Shown in pieces: positions 36,003 to 45,070 of a stretch of DNA of 64,000 bases. The stretch lies in assembly GCF_018131225.1 (NCBI RefSeq), contig NZ_JAFCMM010000003.1:508001-572000 (forward strand), read 5' to 3'. The number at the start of each line of letters is the position of its first letter. Position 1 is the first letter of the stretch. A model generated the notes under the pieces. The model did no database searches and was not told the origin of the DNA. It worked only from the letters and a program-made list of their open reading frames with translations. Source of the stretch: Bradyrhizobium sp. U87765 SZCCT0048. Lineage in GTDB: Bacteria; Pseudomonadota; Alphaproteobacteria; Rhizobiales; Xanthobacteraceae. The position numbers and the translations under genes were made by a program.

Positions 36003-36497
36003 TCAGTCGAATGCGTGCGCCAGGTCGATGAGGTGAGCGACATAACCGGTCAGATCCACCTGGTCGGTTTCGGCTTCCTCAGGATGGGTCAGCAGGCCGA
36101 ACATCAACCCGACGACAAAGCAGAGCGGCAGCAGCACGGCCGCCCGTGACCGGTATGTTATCGGCAGCGGCAGTCGCCAGCGAGACCGCGGAACCGGTCT
36201 TTCGGTGTTTTCAACAGCCACTTTCCTGTCGGCGGGCGGCGCCGGGGCGGCGGTGGGGGCCGGCGATTCGGTCGCCATCCGGCCTGCCTCGGCCAGAATG
36301 CGCCCTGCGAGACCGGCCGGGGCACGCAGCTTCGGAGCGGCGAGCGCCTCGCGCAACGCTTTGGCCTCTTCGAGCAAATCACGGGCTGCGGCGGAGTCGG
36401 CCAGCAACGCCTCCGCTGCGCTGCGCTGGGGATCAGGCCAGCGCGATACGTCCTCTCCGAGGCGGTCCAGCCAGTCCTCGAACTCGTCAAGATTCAT
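36003..36497 (-). CDS. anti-sigma-factor-like single-pass membrane protein
   Basis: The ATG at 36497 gives 164 residues. The cytosolic N-terminal region is helical and acidic (NLDEFEDWLDRLGEDVSRW, then RDLLEEAKALREAL). A Pro/Ala-rich linker leads to one membrane helix near 133-153 (AVLLPLCFVVGLMFGLLT) and a short periplasmic tail. There is no HxxxCxxC zinc motif. The layout and the adjacent periplasmic sensor fit an ECF anti-sigma factor whose partner is probably the sigma gene at 39840-40520, although fliC-fliD-fliS lie between. This is an inference from context. Confidence 0.72.
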   Translation of the reverse strand: MNLDEFEDWLDRLGEDVSRWPDPQRSAAEALLADSAAARDLLEEAKALREALAAPKLRAPAGLAGRILAEAGRMATESPAPTAAPAPPADRKVAVENTERPVPRSRWRLPLPITYRSRAAVLLPLCFVVGLMFGLLTHPEEAETDQVDLTGYVAHLIDLAHAFD

Positions 36498-36673
36498 CGC
36501 CGACAGGTCCCCGACCGGAACCGCGCCCCCCGCGGTCCGGCCACTGCCGGAATAAGCAAGCAATGTGCCGAAGTTTCAAGCCGAAAATCGACAGTGCGGG
36601 CCAATCCATGACGGCGGCGGCGCGCCTCCCCGGGGACTGCCTGGGGTCTCCGGCGGGTTCAGCCCTGCGGCTG

Positions 36674-37090
36674 TCACGCCCGGTTCGAGCGCGGCGACGA
36701 TCCCGCCGTCTGCGCGGCGACGGATTTCCAGGCGTCGCGCAGTTCGGTGAGCGCCTTGATCAGCTTCTGGTAGAGCCGCCCGGCATCCGGCCGGCCGTAG
36801 GCACGGTGGCTCGCCACGATGATCGAGTTGTAGGTCTTGAACAGCCGCTCGGCGAGCGCGCCACCCTTCTGCATGTTGAGATGATGGCTCAGCCCGCGCA
36901 GGATCGCGGTCGCCTTCATCAGATGGGCATGGCCTTCCTCGAAACGGCCGGCCTCGGAGGCCTCGACCGCGCGCTTGAGAAACATGATGACGCCGTCAAA
37001 CAGCATCACGACCGCGGTCAGCGGCGCGACCGTGACGGCGGCGCCGCGATAAGCCTGATTGGCGCGATAAGCATTGAGATTCTGGGTCAT
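36674..37090 (-). CDS. fliS: flagellar secretion chaperone FliS
   Basis: The 138-residue helical protein has the FliS pattern: NAYRANQAYRGAAV at the start (A-Y-x-x-N/Q), VVMLFDGVIMFLKRAVEA, ATAILRGLSHHLNM, and a C-terminal ELRDAWKSVA helix. FliS binds the flagellin C-terminus to prevent early polymerisation. The start overlaps the fliD stop by one base (TAATG), so the two are coupled. Confidence 0.95.
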   Translation of the reverse strand: MTQNLNAYRANQAYRGAAVTVAPLTAVVMLFDGVIMFLKRAVEASEAGRFEEGHAHLMKATAILRGLSHHLNMQKGGALAERLFKTYNSIIVASHRAYGRPDAGRLYQKLIKALTELRDAWKSVAAQTAGSSPRSNRA

Positions 37091-38805
37091 TAAGAACTCT
37101 GGGACTGGGCGTTCATGAGGGCTTGCAGGTAGTTCAGCGTGGTCGTCGATTGCGCGATCGCAGCCTGGTACTGCGCATACTGGCTTTGCAGCTGGGTCTG
37201 GTAGATCGAGGCCTGCGCCTGAATGTCGGTGATCTGCTGCTGCATCGTGCCATCCTGGCTCTGCAAATTGGTCACGAGATCCTGCAGAGACCCGGACAGC
37301 GGATCGGAATTGGTGCTCGATATGCTGTCGAGCAGGCCGGCAATGCCCGGCGTGGTGGTGACGCTGATCGACTGCGACGTCGTGCCGGAATAGGCGAACG
37401 CCATGCCGGCATAGGGCGTGCCCGGATTGCCGAGGATGGTGTTGCCGCTCACCGAGAACATCGTGCTGTCGCCATTGACCGACACCGATTGCAGGTTGCC
37501 CGAGCTGTCGACGGCGAGATCGAGCCTGAACGAACCCGGCGCCGTCGAGCTGCTGGCGATGGTGGTGAGCTGGCTCGACGAGGAGGTCGCCTGCGCCGCG
37601 AGCAGTTGCTCGACGCCCTGCAGGTTGCTGCTGAGTGTGCTCGTCAACGTGCTGGTATTGAGGCTGAGCTGGTTGGTGTTGGTGAACGACAGCCCGAGAT
37701 CGCTGAGCGACAGTCCGCCGACCGTAGTGTTGATGGCATCCTGCAACTGATTCATGATGTCGTTCATCGTGCTGTCACCGAACAGCACCGAACTCGACGA
37801 CGCGGTGCCATCCGCGTTGGTCGCCTGCTGGCTGGCCACATAGCTCTGGAAGTTGTTGTAGGCGGTCACCAGCGACTGCAGGGCGGTGGAGATCTGGCTG
37901 TCATCGACGCCGATGTTGACATTCAGCGTCGTGCCGGCCGTGGTCGGCGCCAACAGATTGAAGGTCACGCCGTTCAGCACGTCGGTCACGTCGTTGGTGT
38001 TGCGCGTCAGCGTGATGCCATCGAGGGTGAAGATCGCCGACTGCGCCTTCTCGAGTTGATCGGTGAAATTGCCGCTGGTGTCGGTCACCCCGAGCTTGTT
38101 GAGGATGTTGTCGCCGGACACGCTGCTGGTGGCGATATTGACGCCGTCCTTTGTGCCACTCAGCACCAGCTCATACTGGCTGCCGGAGACCTGGACGATC
38201 GACGCCTGGACGTTGGTGGTCGACGTCTGGGCATTGATCGCCGAAGCGACGTCCTGCAAGGACATGCCCGAGGTGACGGTGATCGCAGCGCTGGCGCCGC
38301 CCGACAGGCCGACCGAAAATACGCCATTGTAGCCAAGCCCTGTGGTCGCGCTCGACTGTGCCGCGCCGGCGACCTGCTGCGCCTGGGCGAGCTGGCTGAT
38401 GGTCAACGCGTAGCTGCCGGTCGGCGCCCCGTTGTTCAGCGACATGTTGAGGTTCGAACTCGCGTTCGCCGTCCCGGTCGAGCCGATGGTCGCGGTGCGC
38501 GCGCTGAAGATGCTCGACGACAGCGAGGTGGTGTTCGAGCTGGGCAGCGATTGCGCGGCCGTCGACAGGCTGGCGAGCAGTGACTGCAACTGCTGGTAGG
38601 CCGAAATTCTCGCCTGGTTCGCCGTGACGCTGGTCTGGATCCTCGTCGCCGGCGCCAGCATGGCGTTGACTTCGGACTGGATCAGCGCGTTCCAGTCGAC
38701 ACCCGAAGGGTTGGTCGAAGCGGAGCTGGTGGTGCTCGTCGTCGTCGAAGACGTCGACGACGTGGTCGGCGTCGTCGTGGTCGAGGTGGCACCGCTGACG
38801 GTCAT
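37090..38805 (-). CDS. fliD: flagellar filament cap protein FliD
   Basis: The 571-residue protein has FliD N-terminal (SGVDWNALIQSEVNAMLAPATRIQT) and C-terminal (GTMQQQITDIQAQASIYQTQLQSQYAQYQAAI, then STTLNYLQAL) coiled-coil regions. Between them lie Ser/Thr-rich beta domains with a TLTRNTNDVTDVLNGVTFNL hallmark. It forms the pentameric cap under which flagellin folds. It lies between fliC and fliS in the same operon. Confidence 0.95.
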   Translation of the reverse strand: MTVSGATSTTTTPTTSSTSSTTTSTTSSASTNPSGVDWNALIQSEVNAMLAPATRIQTSVTANQARISAYQQLQSLLASLSTAAQSLPSSNTTSLSSSIFSARTATIGSTGTANASSNLNMSLNNGAPTGSYALTISQLAQAQQVAGAAQSSATTGLGYNGVFSVGLSGGASAAITVTSGMSLQDVASAINAQTSTTNVQASIVQVSGSQYELVLSGTKDGVNIATSSVSGDNILNKLGVTDTSGNFTDQLEKAQSAIFTLDGITLTRNTNDVTDVLNGVTFNLLAPTTAGTTLNVNIGVDDSQISTALQSLVTAYNNFQSYVASQQATNADGTASSSSVLFGDSTMNDIMNQLQDAINTTVGGLSLSDLGLSFTNTNQLSLNTSTLTSTLSSNLQGVEQLLAAQATSSSSQLTTIASSSTAPGSFRLDLAVDSSGNLQSVSVNGDSTMFSVSGNTILGNPGTPYAGMAFAYSGTTSQSISVTTTPGIAGLLDSISSTNSDPLSGSLQDLVTNLQSQDGTMQQQITDIQAQASIYQTQLQSQYAQYQAAIAQSTTTLNYLQALMNAQSQSS

Positions 38806-38832
38806 CGGCGAGATCCTCAGACAACAGATGAC

Positions 38833-38856
38833 GGGCCGGCTGCAAGCAGCCGGCCC
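38833..38856 (-). terminator. strong hairpin between fliC and fliD
   Basis: The stem gggccggctgc/gcagccggccc has 11 perfect base pairs with a two-base loop (probably nine or ten pairs with a larger loop in practice). It lies 17 bp after the fliC stop and 27 bp before fliD. No T-run follows on the minus strand, so it may act as an attenuator or 3' mRNA-stabilising hairpin that keeps flagellin mRNA above fliD. Confidence 0.65.
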
Positions 38857-38872
38857 ACCGGGAGATCAGGAG

Positions 38873-39697
38873 TTAGCCGAGCAGCTTCAGCAGGTACTGC
38901 GGCATCTGGTTGGCCGCGGTTTCAGCCGACACCGCAGCCTGGGTCTTCACTTCGGCCGAGGACAGCGTGGCTTCCTCCGAAGCGACGTCGACGTCGGTGA
39001 TGGCCGAGTTGGCGGCCTGCAGGTTCTGGGTCTGGGTCGAGATGTCGTTGGCGCTGAAGTTGAACCGCGATTCCAGCGCACCGATGTTGGCGCGGGCGGC
39101 CGACACGGTGCCGATCGCAGTGGTCAGCGCGGTCAGCGCCGATGTCGCACCCGACTGGGTGCTGACATCAAGCGACGACACGCCGAGCGTCGAGGCAGTC
39201 AGGCTCGACAGGGTGATCGTGATGGTGTCGGAGGCGGTGGCGCCGACGAGCACGGCGATGCCCGAAGCGAATGAGCTGGTGCCGTCGAGGAGGCTCTGGC
39301 CGCTGTAGCTGGTGCCGCTCGCGATCGAATTGATTTCGCTCGAGAGCTGCGAGAATTCCGAGTTGATGTAGGAACGGCTCGAGTCGGTGACGGTGCCCGA
39401 CGACGATTCCGAGGCCAGCGACTTCATGCGGGCGAGAATGTTGGAGATGTTGGAGGCGCCGCCATCGGCGGTCTGCAGGATCGAGGTGGCCTGCGACGCG
39501 TTGGTGGCGGCCTGCTGCAGCGCCGTCACGTCGGACGAAATGCTGGTCGAGATCGCAAGACCCGCCGCGTCGTCGGACGCCTGGGTGATGCGCGAACCAC
39601 TCGACAGCTTGGAGAGCGCGCTGCTTTCCTGGGACGAATTCAGGTTGAGGTACATGACGGCGGAATTTGCTGCCGTATTCGTCGAAATGACGGGCAT
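38873..39697 (-). CDS. fliC: flagellin
   Basis: The 274-residue protein has the flagellin N-terminal helix pair (SSALSKLSSGSRITQASDDAAGLAISTSI) and the C-terminal helix (RANIGALESRFNFSANDI and LSSAEVKTQAAVSAETAANQ). A short Ser/Thr-rich central domain gives a thin, smaller-type flagellin. It is exported through the flagellar apparatus. A good ribosome site (AGGAGCAC) precedes the ATG. The adjacent sugar-modifying-type genes may glycosylate the Ser/Thr-rich surface. Confidence 0.96.
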   Translation of the reverse strand: MPVISTNTAANSAVMYLNLNSSQESSALSKLSSGSRITQASDDAAGLAISTSISSDVTALQQAATNASQATSILQTADGGASNISNILARMKSLASESSSGTVTDSSRSYINSEFSQLSSEINSIASGTSYSGQSLLDGTSSFASGIAVLVGATASDTITITLSSLTASTLGVSSLDVSTQSGATSALTALTTAIGTVSAARANIGALESRFNFSANDISTQTQNLQAANSAITDVDVASEEATLSSAEVKTQAAVSAETAANQMPQYLLKLLG

Positions 39698-39839
39698 TGA
39701 TGTGCTCCTTGCTATCGAACGGCAGCCGCTGCCGAATCGTTGAAACGAAATCTCCGGCGCGGGTCATCCCTCGCCCACGCCGTAAAACGGGGCCGATGGA
39801 GTCACCGGGCGGACTATCCGCCGGACGCTCGATTTATGG

Positions 39840-40520
39840 TTAGGATTCGGTAAACACGTGACGGATGTCGCGCTCGTGCCGGCGCAGGATCGCCTTGAGC
39901 TGCTGCCGCCCGCGCTTGAGCAGCGACTCGACCGCCGCCACAGTGGTCTGCATGACTTCGGCGATCTCGCCGTTGCTCATGTCCTCGTGGTACGAGAAAA
40001 TCACCGCGATGCGCTGATGCTCCGGCAGCTGCTGCATTGCCTGCTCGAGGAGATCGGTGACTTCCTCGCGCTGCATGGTGCTCGCGGCGTCCGGCCGCGT
40101 GTCGGCGGGCTCCGGCACCGCGTCGACATCGTCGGTGCGCGGCTGGCGGCGCAGGTCGATGCAGCGGTTGGTGATGACGCGATAGAGCCAGGTCGAGAAC
40201 TTGGCCCGGCCCTGCAGCCAGCGGCCGCGATGGGTCCAGACCTTCAGCATGGTGTCCTGGACCACATCCTCCGCATCGGCGCGGCTGCCGACGATGCGCA
40301 GCGCGATGCTGAAGGCGCGATCGATGTGGCGCTCGACCAGCATGCGGAACGCGGTCTCGTCGTTGGCGGCGAGACGATCGAGCAGTTCCTCATCCTCGTC
40401 ACGAACCTGGGGTGCCGCCGACGCGATGCTTGGAACGTTGGCGGCCTCGCGAACGCGCGTCTCCATGGCAGGTACGGTGTCCACTTCGATCGCGGACCAG
40501 ATATCGAGCGCAACAGCCAT
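39840..40520 (-). CDS. ECF-type RNA polymerase sigma factor
   Basis: The ATG at 40520 (preceded by GGGAGA) gives 226 residues. Region 2 is at about 50-120, with AFRMLVERHIDRAFSIALRIVGSRADAEDVVQD and KFSTWLYRVITNRCIDLRRQ. Region 4 is at about 160-220, with LPEHQRIAVIFSYHEDMSNGEIAEVM and AVESLLKRGRQQL. Region 3 is absent, as expected for ECF sigma factors. It lies 142 bp upstream of fliC on the same strand. The anti-sigma-like and sensor genes are placed after fliS, which suggests it may couple envelope signals to flagellin expression. Confidence 0.92.
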   Translation of the reverse strand: MAVALDIWSAIEVDTVPAMETRVREAANVPSIASAAPQVRDEDEELLDRLAANDETAFRMLVERHIDRAFSIALRIVGSRADAEDVVQDTMLKVWTHRGRWLQGRAKFSTWLYRVITNRCIDLRRQPRTDDVDAVPEPADTRPDAASTMQREEVTDLLEQAMQQLPEHQRIAVIFSYHEDMSNGEIAEVMQTTVAAVESLLKRGRQQLKAILRRHERDIRHVFTES

Positions 40521-41037
40521 CACAATCTCCCGCCCGGCCGTGGTGGCAGCACACGCGCCACACGGTCCCTCACTGCTTGAACGGGGACAACGAACAAACC
40601 AGGCGCAGTTTTTTTATTATTTTTCAGATACTTAGTGGGAAAATACTGCCCACCGACGGGCAAAAAATGCCGTACCGCACGGCGACCGCCGCGCGGCCCC
40701 CGCAGCAAGCCGGCGATGGCGAGAAGGATCCCGGCGGACGCAGGAAGCGTGGCGCGCCAAGAGGTTGGCCTGCGCAGGCCGCCCTCTTCGCGAACACTCC
40801 AGGTCCGGTTCATTGCCATCGACCCCATCGCGGCAGCCAATTGGTAAACGACTGTTAAGCTTTCGAATCATGCACTTAGCCTCACGATTCTGCGGCAAGA
40901 CGCCGCAGTTAAGATATGTTTAAGTTGTTGCGGCATGTTTCATTTGATGTCCCGGACCGCCGCAAAATCACACGCGCGGAGTGCGCCTGATTTCTTCGCC
41001 TGCATCGTTCATGTTTCAGAACCTTGCGGGGCACTTC
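40521..41037. other. divergent intergenic region, sigma gene / HAD gene
   Basis: The 517-bp gap has no supportable gene. It contains an AT-rich patch near 40608-40645 on the sigma-gene side, a perfect 6-bp hairpin at 40891-40907 (TGCGGC/GCCGCA), and a TTAA-N7-TTAA site. It should hold promoters in both directions. Confidence 0.6.
40909..40923. promoter_or_regulatory. CtrA-type binding site (TTAA-N7-TTAA)
   Basis: The sequence ttaagatatgtttaa matches the full CtrA consensus of alphaproteobacteria exactly, including the 7-base spacer. It lies 115 bp upstream of the HAD-domain gene start. CtrA controls motility genes in this class. One perfect site in a divergent promoter region is suggestive but can also occur by chance. 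Confidence 0.6.
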
Positions 41038-43578
41038 ATGACCGACTTCGATCACGGCGTTACGCGCGCACCCGGGCGCGCGGCGATTGCCGTCTGCTCA
41101 TTCGACGTGTTCGACACCTTCCTACTGCGGCGCTGCACCGATCCCAACGGAGTGTTCGAGCGCGCCTACGAACTGTCGCCGGCCAGCCGCAGCCATCCCC
41201 ATGCGATGGCCAGCTACGTCCAGCACCGCATCCAGGCCGAGGGGCGCGCACGCAAGACCGCCATGCAGGAGCGCGGCACAGTCGAGGTGCACATCGACGA
41301 GATCTACGCCTGTTTTCCATTCCGCCTGTTCGGCCTCGACAAGTCGGCGCGCGAAGAACTGGTCGCGGCCGAGTTCGCTGCGGAGATCGATCTGTGCCGG
41401 GTCAATCATGACATCCTGCGGCTCTACCGCGACGCCCAGCGCAAGGGCCAGCGTGTCGGCTTCATCTCCGACACCTACTGGAGCGCCACCCAGCTCGGCC
41501 ACCTGCTGACGGCCTGCTGCCCGGATCTGCGCTGGGACTTCCTCTACGCATCCAGCGCCCACGGCGCCGGCAAGAGCGACAAGCTGTTCGCGCGCTACCT
41601 TGCCGGCGAGCGCATCGATCCCGCGAGTGCCCTGCATATCGGCGACAACGACAGGGCCGACATCAAGGGTGCCCGCGACCACGGCATCAGGGCACGCTAC
41701 TATCCGCAGGCCAGCGCCGTGTTCGCCGCCCAGTTGCAGCGCGAAAGCGCTGTTTACGAGCTGCTGTGCAGCACGCCCGCCTCCCGCCTCGACGATGGTG
41801 CGCGGACGTTGCGCCGCGTGGTGGCGACACAGACCCCGGAACGTTCGGCGGCCTTTACGCTCGGTGTCAGCAGCCTCGGCCCGGTGATGACCGCCTTCGA
41901 CGCGTTCGTCGCCGACCGCGCCGAGCGGCTGCGCGCCGGCGGCGCGAATGCGGCCGTGGCGTTCCTCGGCCGCGACGGTTTCCTGTCGCATCGCATCTGG
42001 CAGGCCATCCATGGCGACACCGCCGCCTATGTCGAGATCAACCGCCGCGTCAGCCTGGTCGGATCGGCCGCCACGCCGGCTCCGCTGATCGACCTGATCC
42101 GCAAAATCACCCGCATCGACGCCACGACCTTCGGCGACATCATCAAGGTGCTGCCGCCCGCGGCGGTCGCGTTCTTCGCCCAGTTTCCGGACGGCATCGC
42201 CAGCGGCGCCGCGCTCGCCGAAGCGCTGCCGCGCCTGATCTCACCCGATCAGATCGCCGACGTCGCCGCCGCCTTGCGCAAGGCACTGCTGGTCTACCTG
42301 CGCCGGACCATCCCCGACTTCGATGCCTGCACCGACCTCGTGCTCGCCGATCTCGGCTACTCCGGCAGCGTCCAGAAATCGCTGCGGCAGATCTTCGATC
42401 TCGAGGGCATCCCGGTCCGGATCCACGGCGTCTACCTGCTGCCCCTCGACGACGCGTTCGACGATATCGCCGACGACGACACTGCCACGGGGCTGATATC
42501 CGACCTCGTGGTGACGCCCCACGTCAAGCGCATGATCGTGCGCAATGTCGCGCTGCTCGAACAGCTGTGCTCCGCCGCCGGCGGCTCGGTGCGCGACTAT
42601 CGCGACGGCGAGGTGCTGCGGGAGATCAACCCGCGTCCGCACAGCCAGCTGGCGCTCGCCGCCGAAGCGCAGGACGGCGCCCTCACCTTCGTGGCCCGCG
42701 CCATCGAACTCGGTCCGCAGTACGATCTCGCCCCGTTCGGCGTCACCGACACGGCGGCGCGCTGGAGCGCGGCGACGCTCGCTCGCCTTCTGCTGCTGCC
42801 CAACGACGACGAACTCGTGCTGCTCGGTCCGCTGCAGCACGACGTCAATCTCGGCACCCGGGCGCTGGCGCCGATGGTCGACAGCGACATGATCCGCAAC
42901 CTGATCATCGCCCGCGGACTGCAGGTCGCCTGCGTCGCACCCGCCCCGCCGATGTGGCCGGCCGGCAGCTTCGCCACGCTGTCGCCCTCCCATGGCTACC
43001 TCTACATGCTGTTCGGCGCCAATCTCCTGCCGCCCAACGTCTTCGGCGAAGCCAGGTGCGGCTCCCTGCAGATCGGCCTGTTCGGCGCCGATGGCGAGGC
43101 CACCATGCAGACCATCTCGTGCTACCGCACCGGCCTTGGCGACATTCGCCTGCGCATTCCTGTCTCGCGCAAGATGAAGGTGGCGATGATCGCGGTGCCG
43201 CTCGGTCGCATCGCGGCGAGCGGCCTGCTGTACGGCGTCACGGCGCAAGCCGGCGCGACGATCAAGGACGCAACGCTGAATCCCGACGTCGTCAGCGTAC
43301 CTGAGAGCAGGCTCGCCGTGACCGGCCTCGAGCGGACCGGCCGCCACTATCAGGCGAGCGACGCCGACGGCTGCCTGCTGATCACCCTCGACCCGGCTCA
43401 GGCGCCAATCTCGATCTACAGCGTCGCCATTGGCGCGCTCGACAACGACCGCGTGCTCGCCCTGCACGAGGCCGATACGGGCGACGAGGAGCTCGCCGCC
43501 CTGCTGCAGCCGCCAGTGAAGGCCACGCCTCCTGGCGCGGCTGCGAATCACGTCCGCGCGCGGGTGGCGCAGCACTAG
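41038..43578 (+). CDS. HAD-superfamily multidomain protein, likely glycan/flagellin modification
   Basis: The 846-residue protein (ATG 41038; upstream ATG 41011 and GTG 40981 are alternatives) begins with a HAD phosphatase-type domain. It shows FDVFDTFLLRR with Asp 23 and 26, FISDTYW near 145, and HIGDNDRADIKGAR near 205. A second part of about 600 residues lacks a named domain but contains AFLGRDGFLSHRIW and LADLGYSGSVQKSL. Similar large HAD proteins occur in polysaccharide and flagellar glycosylation clusters. It leads a plus-strand run with a glycosyltransferase-like and a formyltransferase gene, facing the sigma/fliC genes. Confidence 0.82.
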   Translation: MTDFDHGVTRAPGRAAIAVCSFDVFDTFLLRRCTDPNGVFERAYELSPASRSHPHAMASYVQHRIQAEGRARKTAMQERGTVEVHIDEIYACFPFRLFGLDKSAREELVAAEFAAEIDLCRVNHDILRLYRDAQRKGQRVGFISDTYWSATQLGHLLTACCPDLRWDFLYASSAHGAGKSDKLFARYLAGERIDPASALHIGDNDRADIKGARDHGIRARYYPQASAVFAAQLQRESAVYELLCSTPASRLDDGARTLRRVVATQTPERSAAFTLGVSSLGPVMTAFDAFVADRAERLRAGGANAAVAFLGRDGFLSHRIWQAIHGDTAAYVEINRRVSLVGSAATPAPLIDLIRKITRIDATTFGDIIKVLPPAAVAFFAQFPDGIASGAALAEALPRLISPDQIADVAAALRKALLVYLRRTIPDFDACTDLVLADLGYSGSVQKSLRQIFDLEGIPVRIHGVYLLPLDDAFDDIADDDTATGLISDLVVTPHVKRMIVRNVALLEQLCSAAGGSVRDYRDGEVLREINPRPHSQLALAAEAQDGALTFVARAIELGPQYDLAPFGVTDTAARWSAATLARLLLLPNDDELVLLGPLQHDVNLGTRALAPMVDSDMIRNLIIARGLQVACVAPAPPMWPAGSFATLSPSHGYLYMLFGANLLPPNVFGEARCGSLQIGLFGADGEATMQTISCYRTGLGDIRLRIPVSRKMKVAMIAVPLGRIAASGLLYGVTAQAGATIKDATLNPDVVSVPESRLAVTGLERTGRHYQASDADGCLLITLDPAQAPISIYSVAIGALDNDRVLALHEADTGDEELAALLQPPVKATPPGAAANHVRARVAQH

Positions 43579-43686
43579 CGCGGCGTCAAATCGAAAATCT
43601 CTGCCGCGCGGCATTTCCTGCCGCCTGATTGCGCGCGCCCGTCCGTTGAATGCTGCAACGGCAGCAGATGCACGACGCGGACGGAC

Positions 43687-45039
43687 ATGACGCAGGTTTC
43701 GGATTTTTCGCTCGATCGCTTGGACACGCTGCTCCACTCCCATCACGTCAAGCTCGGTGAACGCCAGCGCGGCCGCCTGCACTGGCTGGCGACGCGGCTC
43801 GGCGCTCCCGTGATATGGGAAGGACCCGAGAGCCACATCGCTGGCAGCGGCCTTGTCGTGGTGCTGGAGCCCCCGACGGGCCCGCGCGCGGAGCTGTTCT
43901 TTCGTACCCTCGACGATCGCAGCGTCGTGGTCATTCCGTTCGGCGAGAATCCAGCGTTCGACTTTCTCAAGTCCAAGCTGATCGACTTCGGCACCATCGG
44001 CGCCGCCGGCAGCGAAGGTCCGCACGAACTGTGGTGGGGCGGCATGAACTGGGGCGCGATCGCCCATCATGACGTGCGCGCGCCGCTGCCGCGGGTGGAA
44101 TCCTGCTATGCGCGCGCGCTCGGCGCCGACCACATCACCCATCTGGCGCGCTCGCTCACGGCGCTCGAACTCGACTTCGACATCACCCCGCGCGACGACG
44201 CCCCCGCCGGCCCCCTCCACGGCCGCGACAAGGCCGACTTCATTCTGCAGATGTGGGAGACGCACGATCAGCCGATCCTGTGGGTCGACGCCGATGCCAT
44301 GCTGCTGGAGCCGCCGCACCTGCCGGCGGCCATCGACGGCGACTTCGCCGTCCACAAGTGGAACCGGTGGGAGATGTCGACGCGGGTCCTCTATTTCGGC
44401 CGATCCGCCGCCGCCGAGGCGCTGCTGCGCACCTGGCGCGATTTCAGCCACGCCTACCCCGGCGTCTGGGACGGCCACGCCCTCGACCAGGCCTGGAGCG
44501 TGGTATCGTCGCAGCGTGCGCTCGACACCGTGTGGCTGCCGCGCAGCTATCATACGATGCAGGGTGACCAGGGCACGCGCCCGGTGATCCTGCACAAACG
44601 CGAGACCACCACGGCAAGCCTTGGCCCCGACGGCGGCTACCCCAAGGCGCTGCGCACCGCGCGCCGCGCCTGCCGCACCGGCCCGCCGGAATCGCTGATC
44701 GTCATCACCGCGCCGGAAGCGACCATCCAGCCGGTGACCGTGATCCTGCGCGACACCCAGTCCGCCGGCGCCCGCACGGTGGCCGCGAGCGTCGAGGCTG
44801 TGGCAGATGCCTTCGCCGGTGATCCCGCGGGCTTCAGCCATCTCGAGCTGTCGCTGTGCCCCTGGCAGGACGACGTCAAGACGGCGACCGCCGTCGCGAC
44901 CTCCGCCCGGCACCGCATCCTGGAGCTCGCACCGACTGACCCGATCGACGGCGACCTGTTTCGCACGCTGGCCGCGACATCCGGATCGTCGCTGCGCCAG
45001 AACATCGTGCCGCTGCGGCGTCCGCGTTCCCCCGCATAA
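43687..45039 (+). CDS. DXD-motif glycosyltransferase-like protein
   Basis: The 450-residue protein has a candidate metal/nucleotide-sugar binding motif WVDADAML near residue 202. Around it are features of a GT-A fold transferase (DKADFILQMWETHDQPILWVDAD, then WNRWEMSTRVLYFG and GHALDQAW). The family is not certain. The C-terminal ~100 residues look like an extra domain. It lies between the HAD-domain and formyltransferase genes on one strand, so it probably adds a sugar to flagellin or a surface glycan. Confidence 0.75.
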   Translation: MTQVSDFSLDRLDTLLHSHHVKLGERQRGRLHWLATRLGAPVIWEGPESHIAGSGLVVVLEPPTGPRAELFFRTLDDRSVVVIPFGENPAFDFLKSKLIDFGTIGAAGSEGPHELWWGGMNWGAIAHHDVRAPLPRVESCYARALGADHITHLARSLTALELDFDITPRDDAPAGPLHGRDKADFILQMWETHDQPILWVDADAMLLEPPHLPAAIDGDFAVHKWNRWEMSTRVLYFGRSAAAEALLRTWRDFSHAYPGVWDGHALDQAWSVVSSQRALDTVWLPRSYHTMQGDQGTRPVILHKRETTTASLGPDGGYPKALRTARRACRTGPPESLIVITAPEATIQPVTVILRDTQSAGARTVAASVEAVADAFAGDPAGFSHLELSLCPWQDDVKTATAVATSARHRILELAPTDPIDGDLFRTLAATSGSSLRQNIVPLRRPRSPA

Positions 45040-45070
45040 TCCCTTTCACCGTTCCAAGAGCGATCGCGCC

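Noticed and set aside
39790..39840. TAAA with a downstream GCGGATAG upstream of fliC, considered as a sigma-28 promoter
   Set aside because: The spacing is about four bases too short for the usual sigma-28 layout.
39826..39845. TTAG-N7-TAAA near the fliC upstream region, considered as a CtrA site
   Set aside because: Two mismatches to the eight conserved bases and overlap with the sigma gene stop make it unconvincing.
42241..44913. An 890-codon minus-strand open frame opposite the HAD-domain and glycosyltransferase-like genes
   Set aside because: It has no recognisable motif and spans an intergenic gap of the real genes; composition is that of a GC-driven antisense frame.
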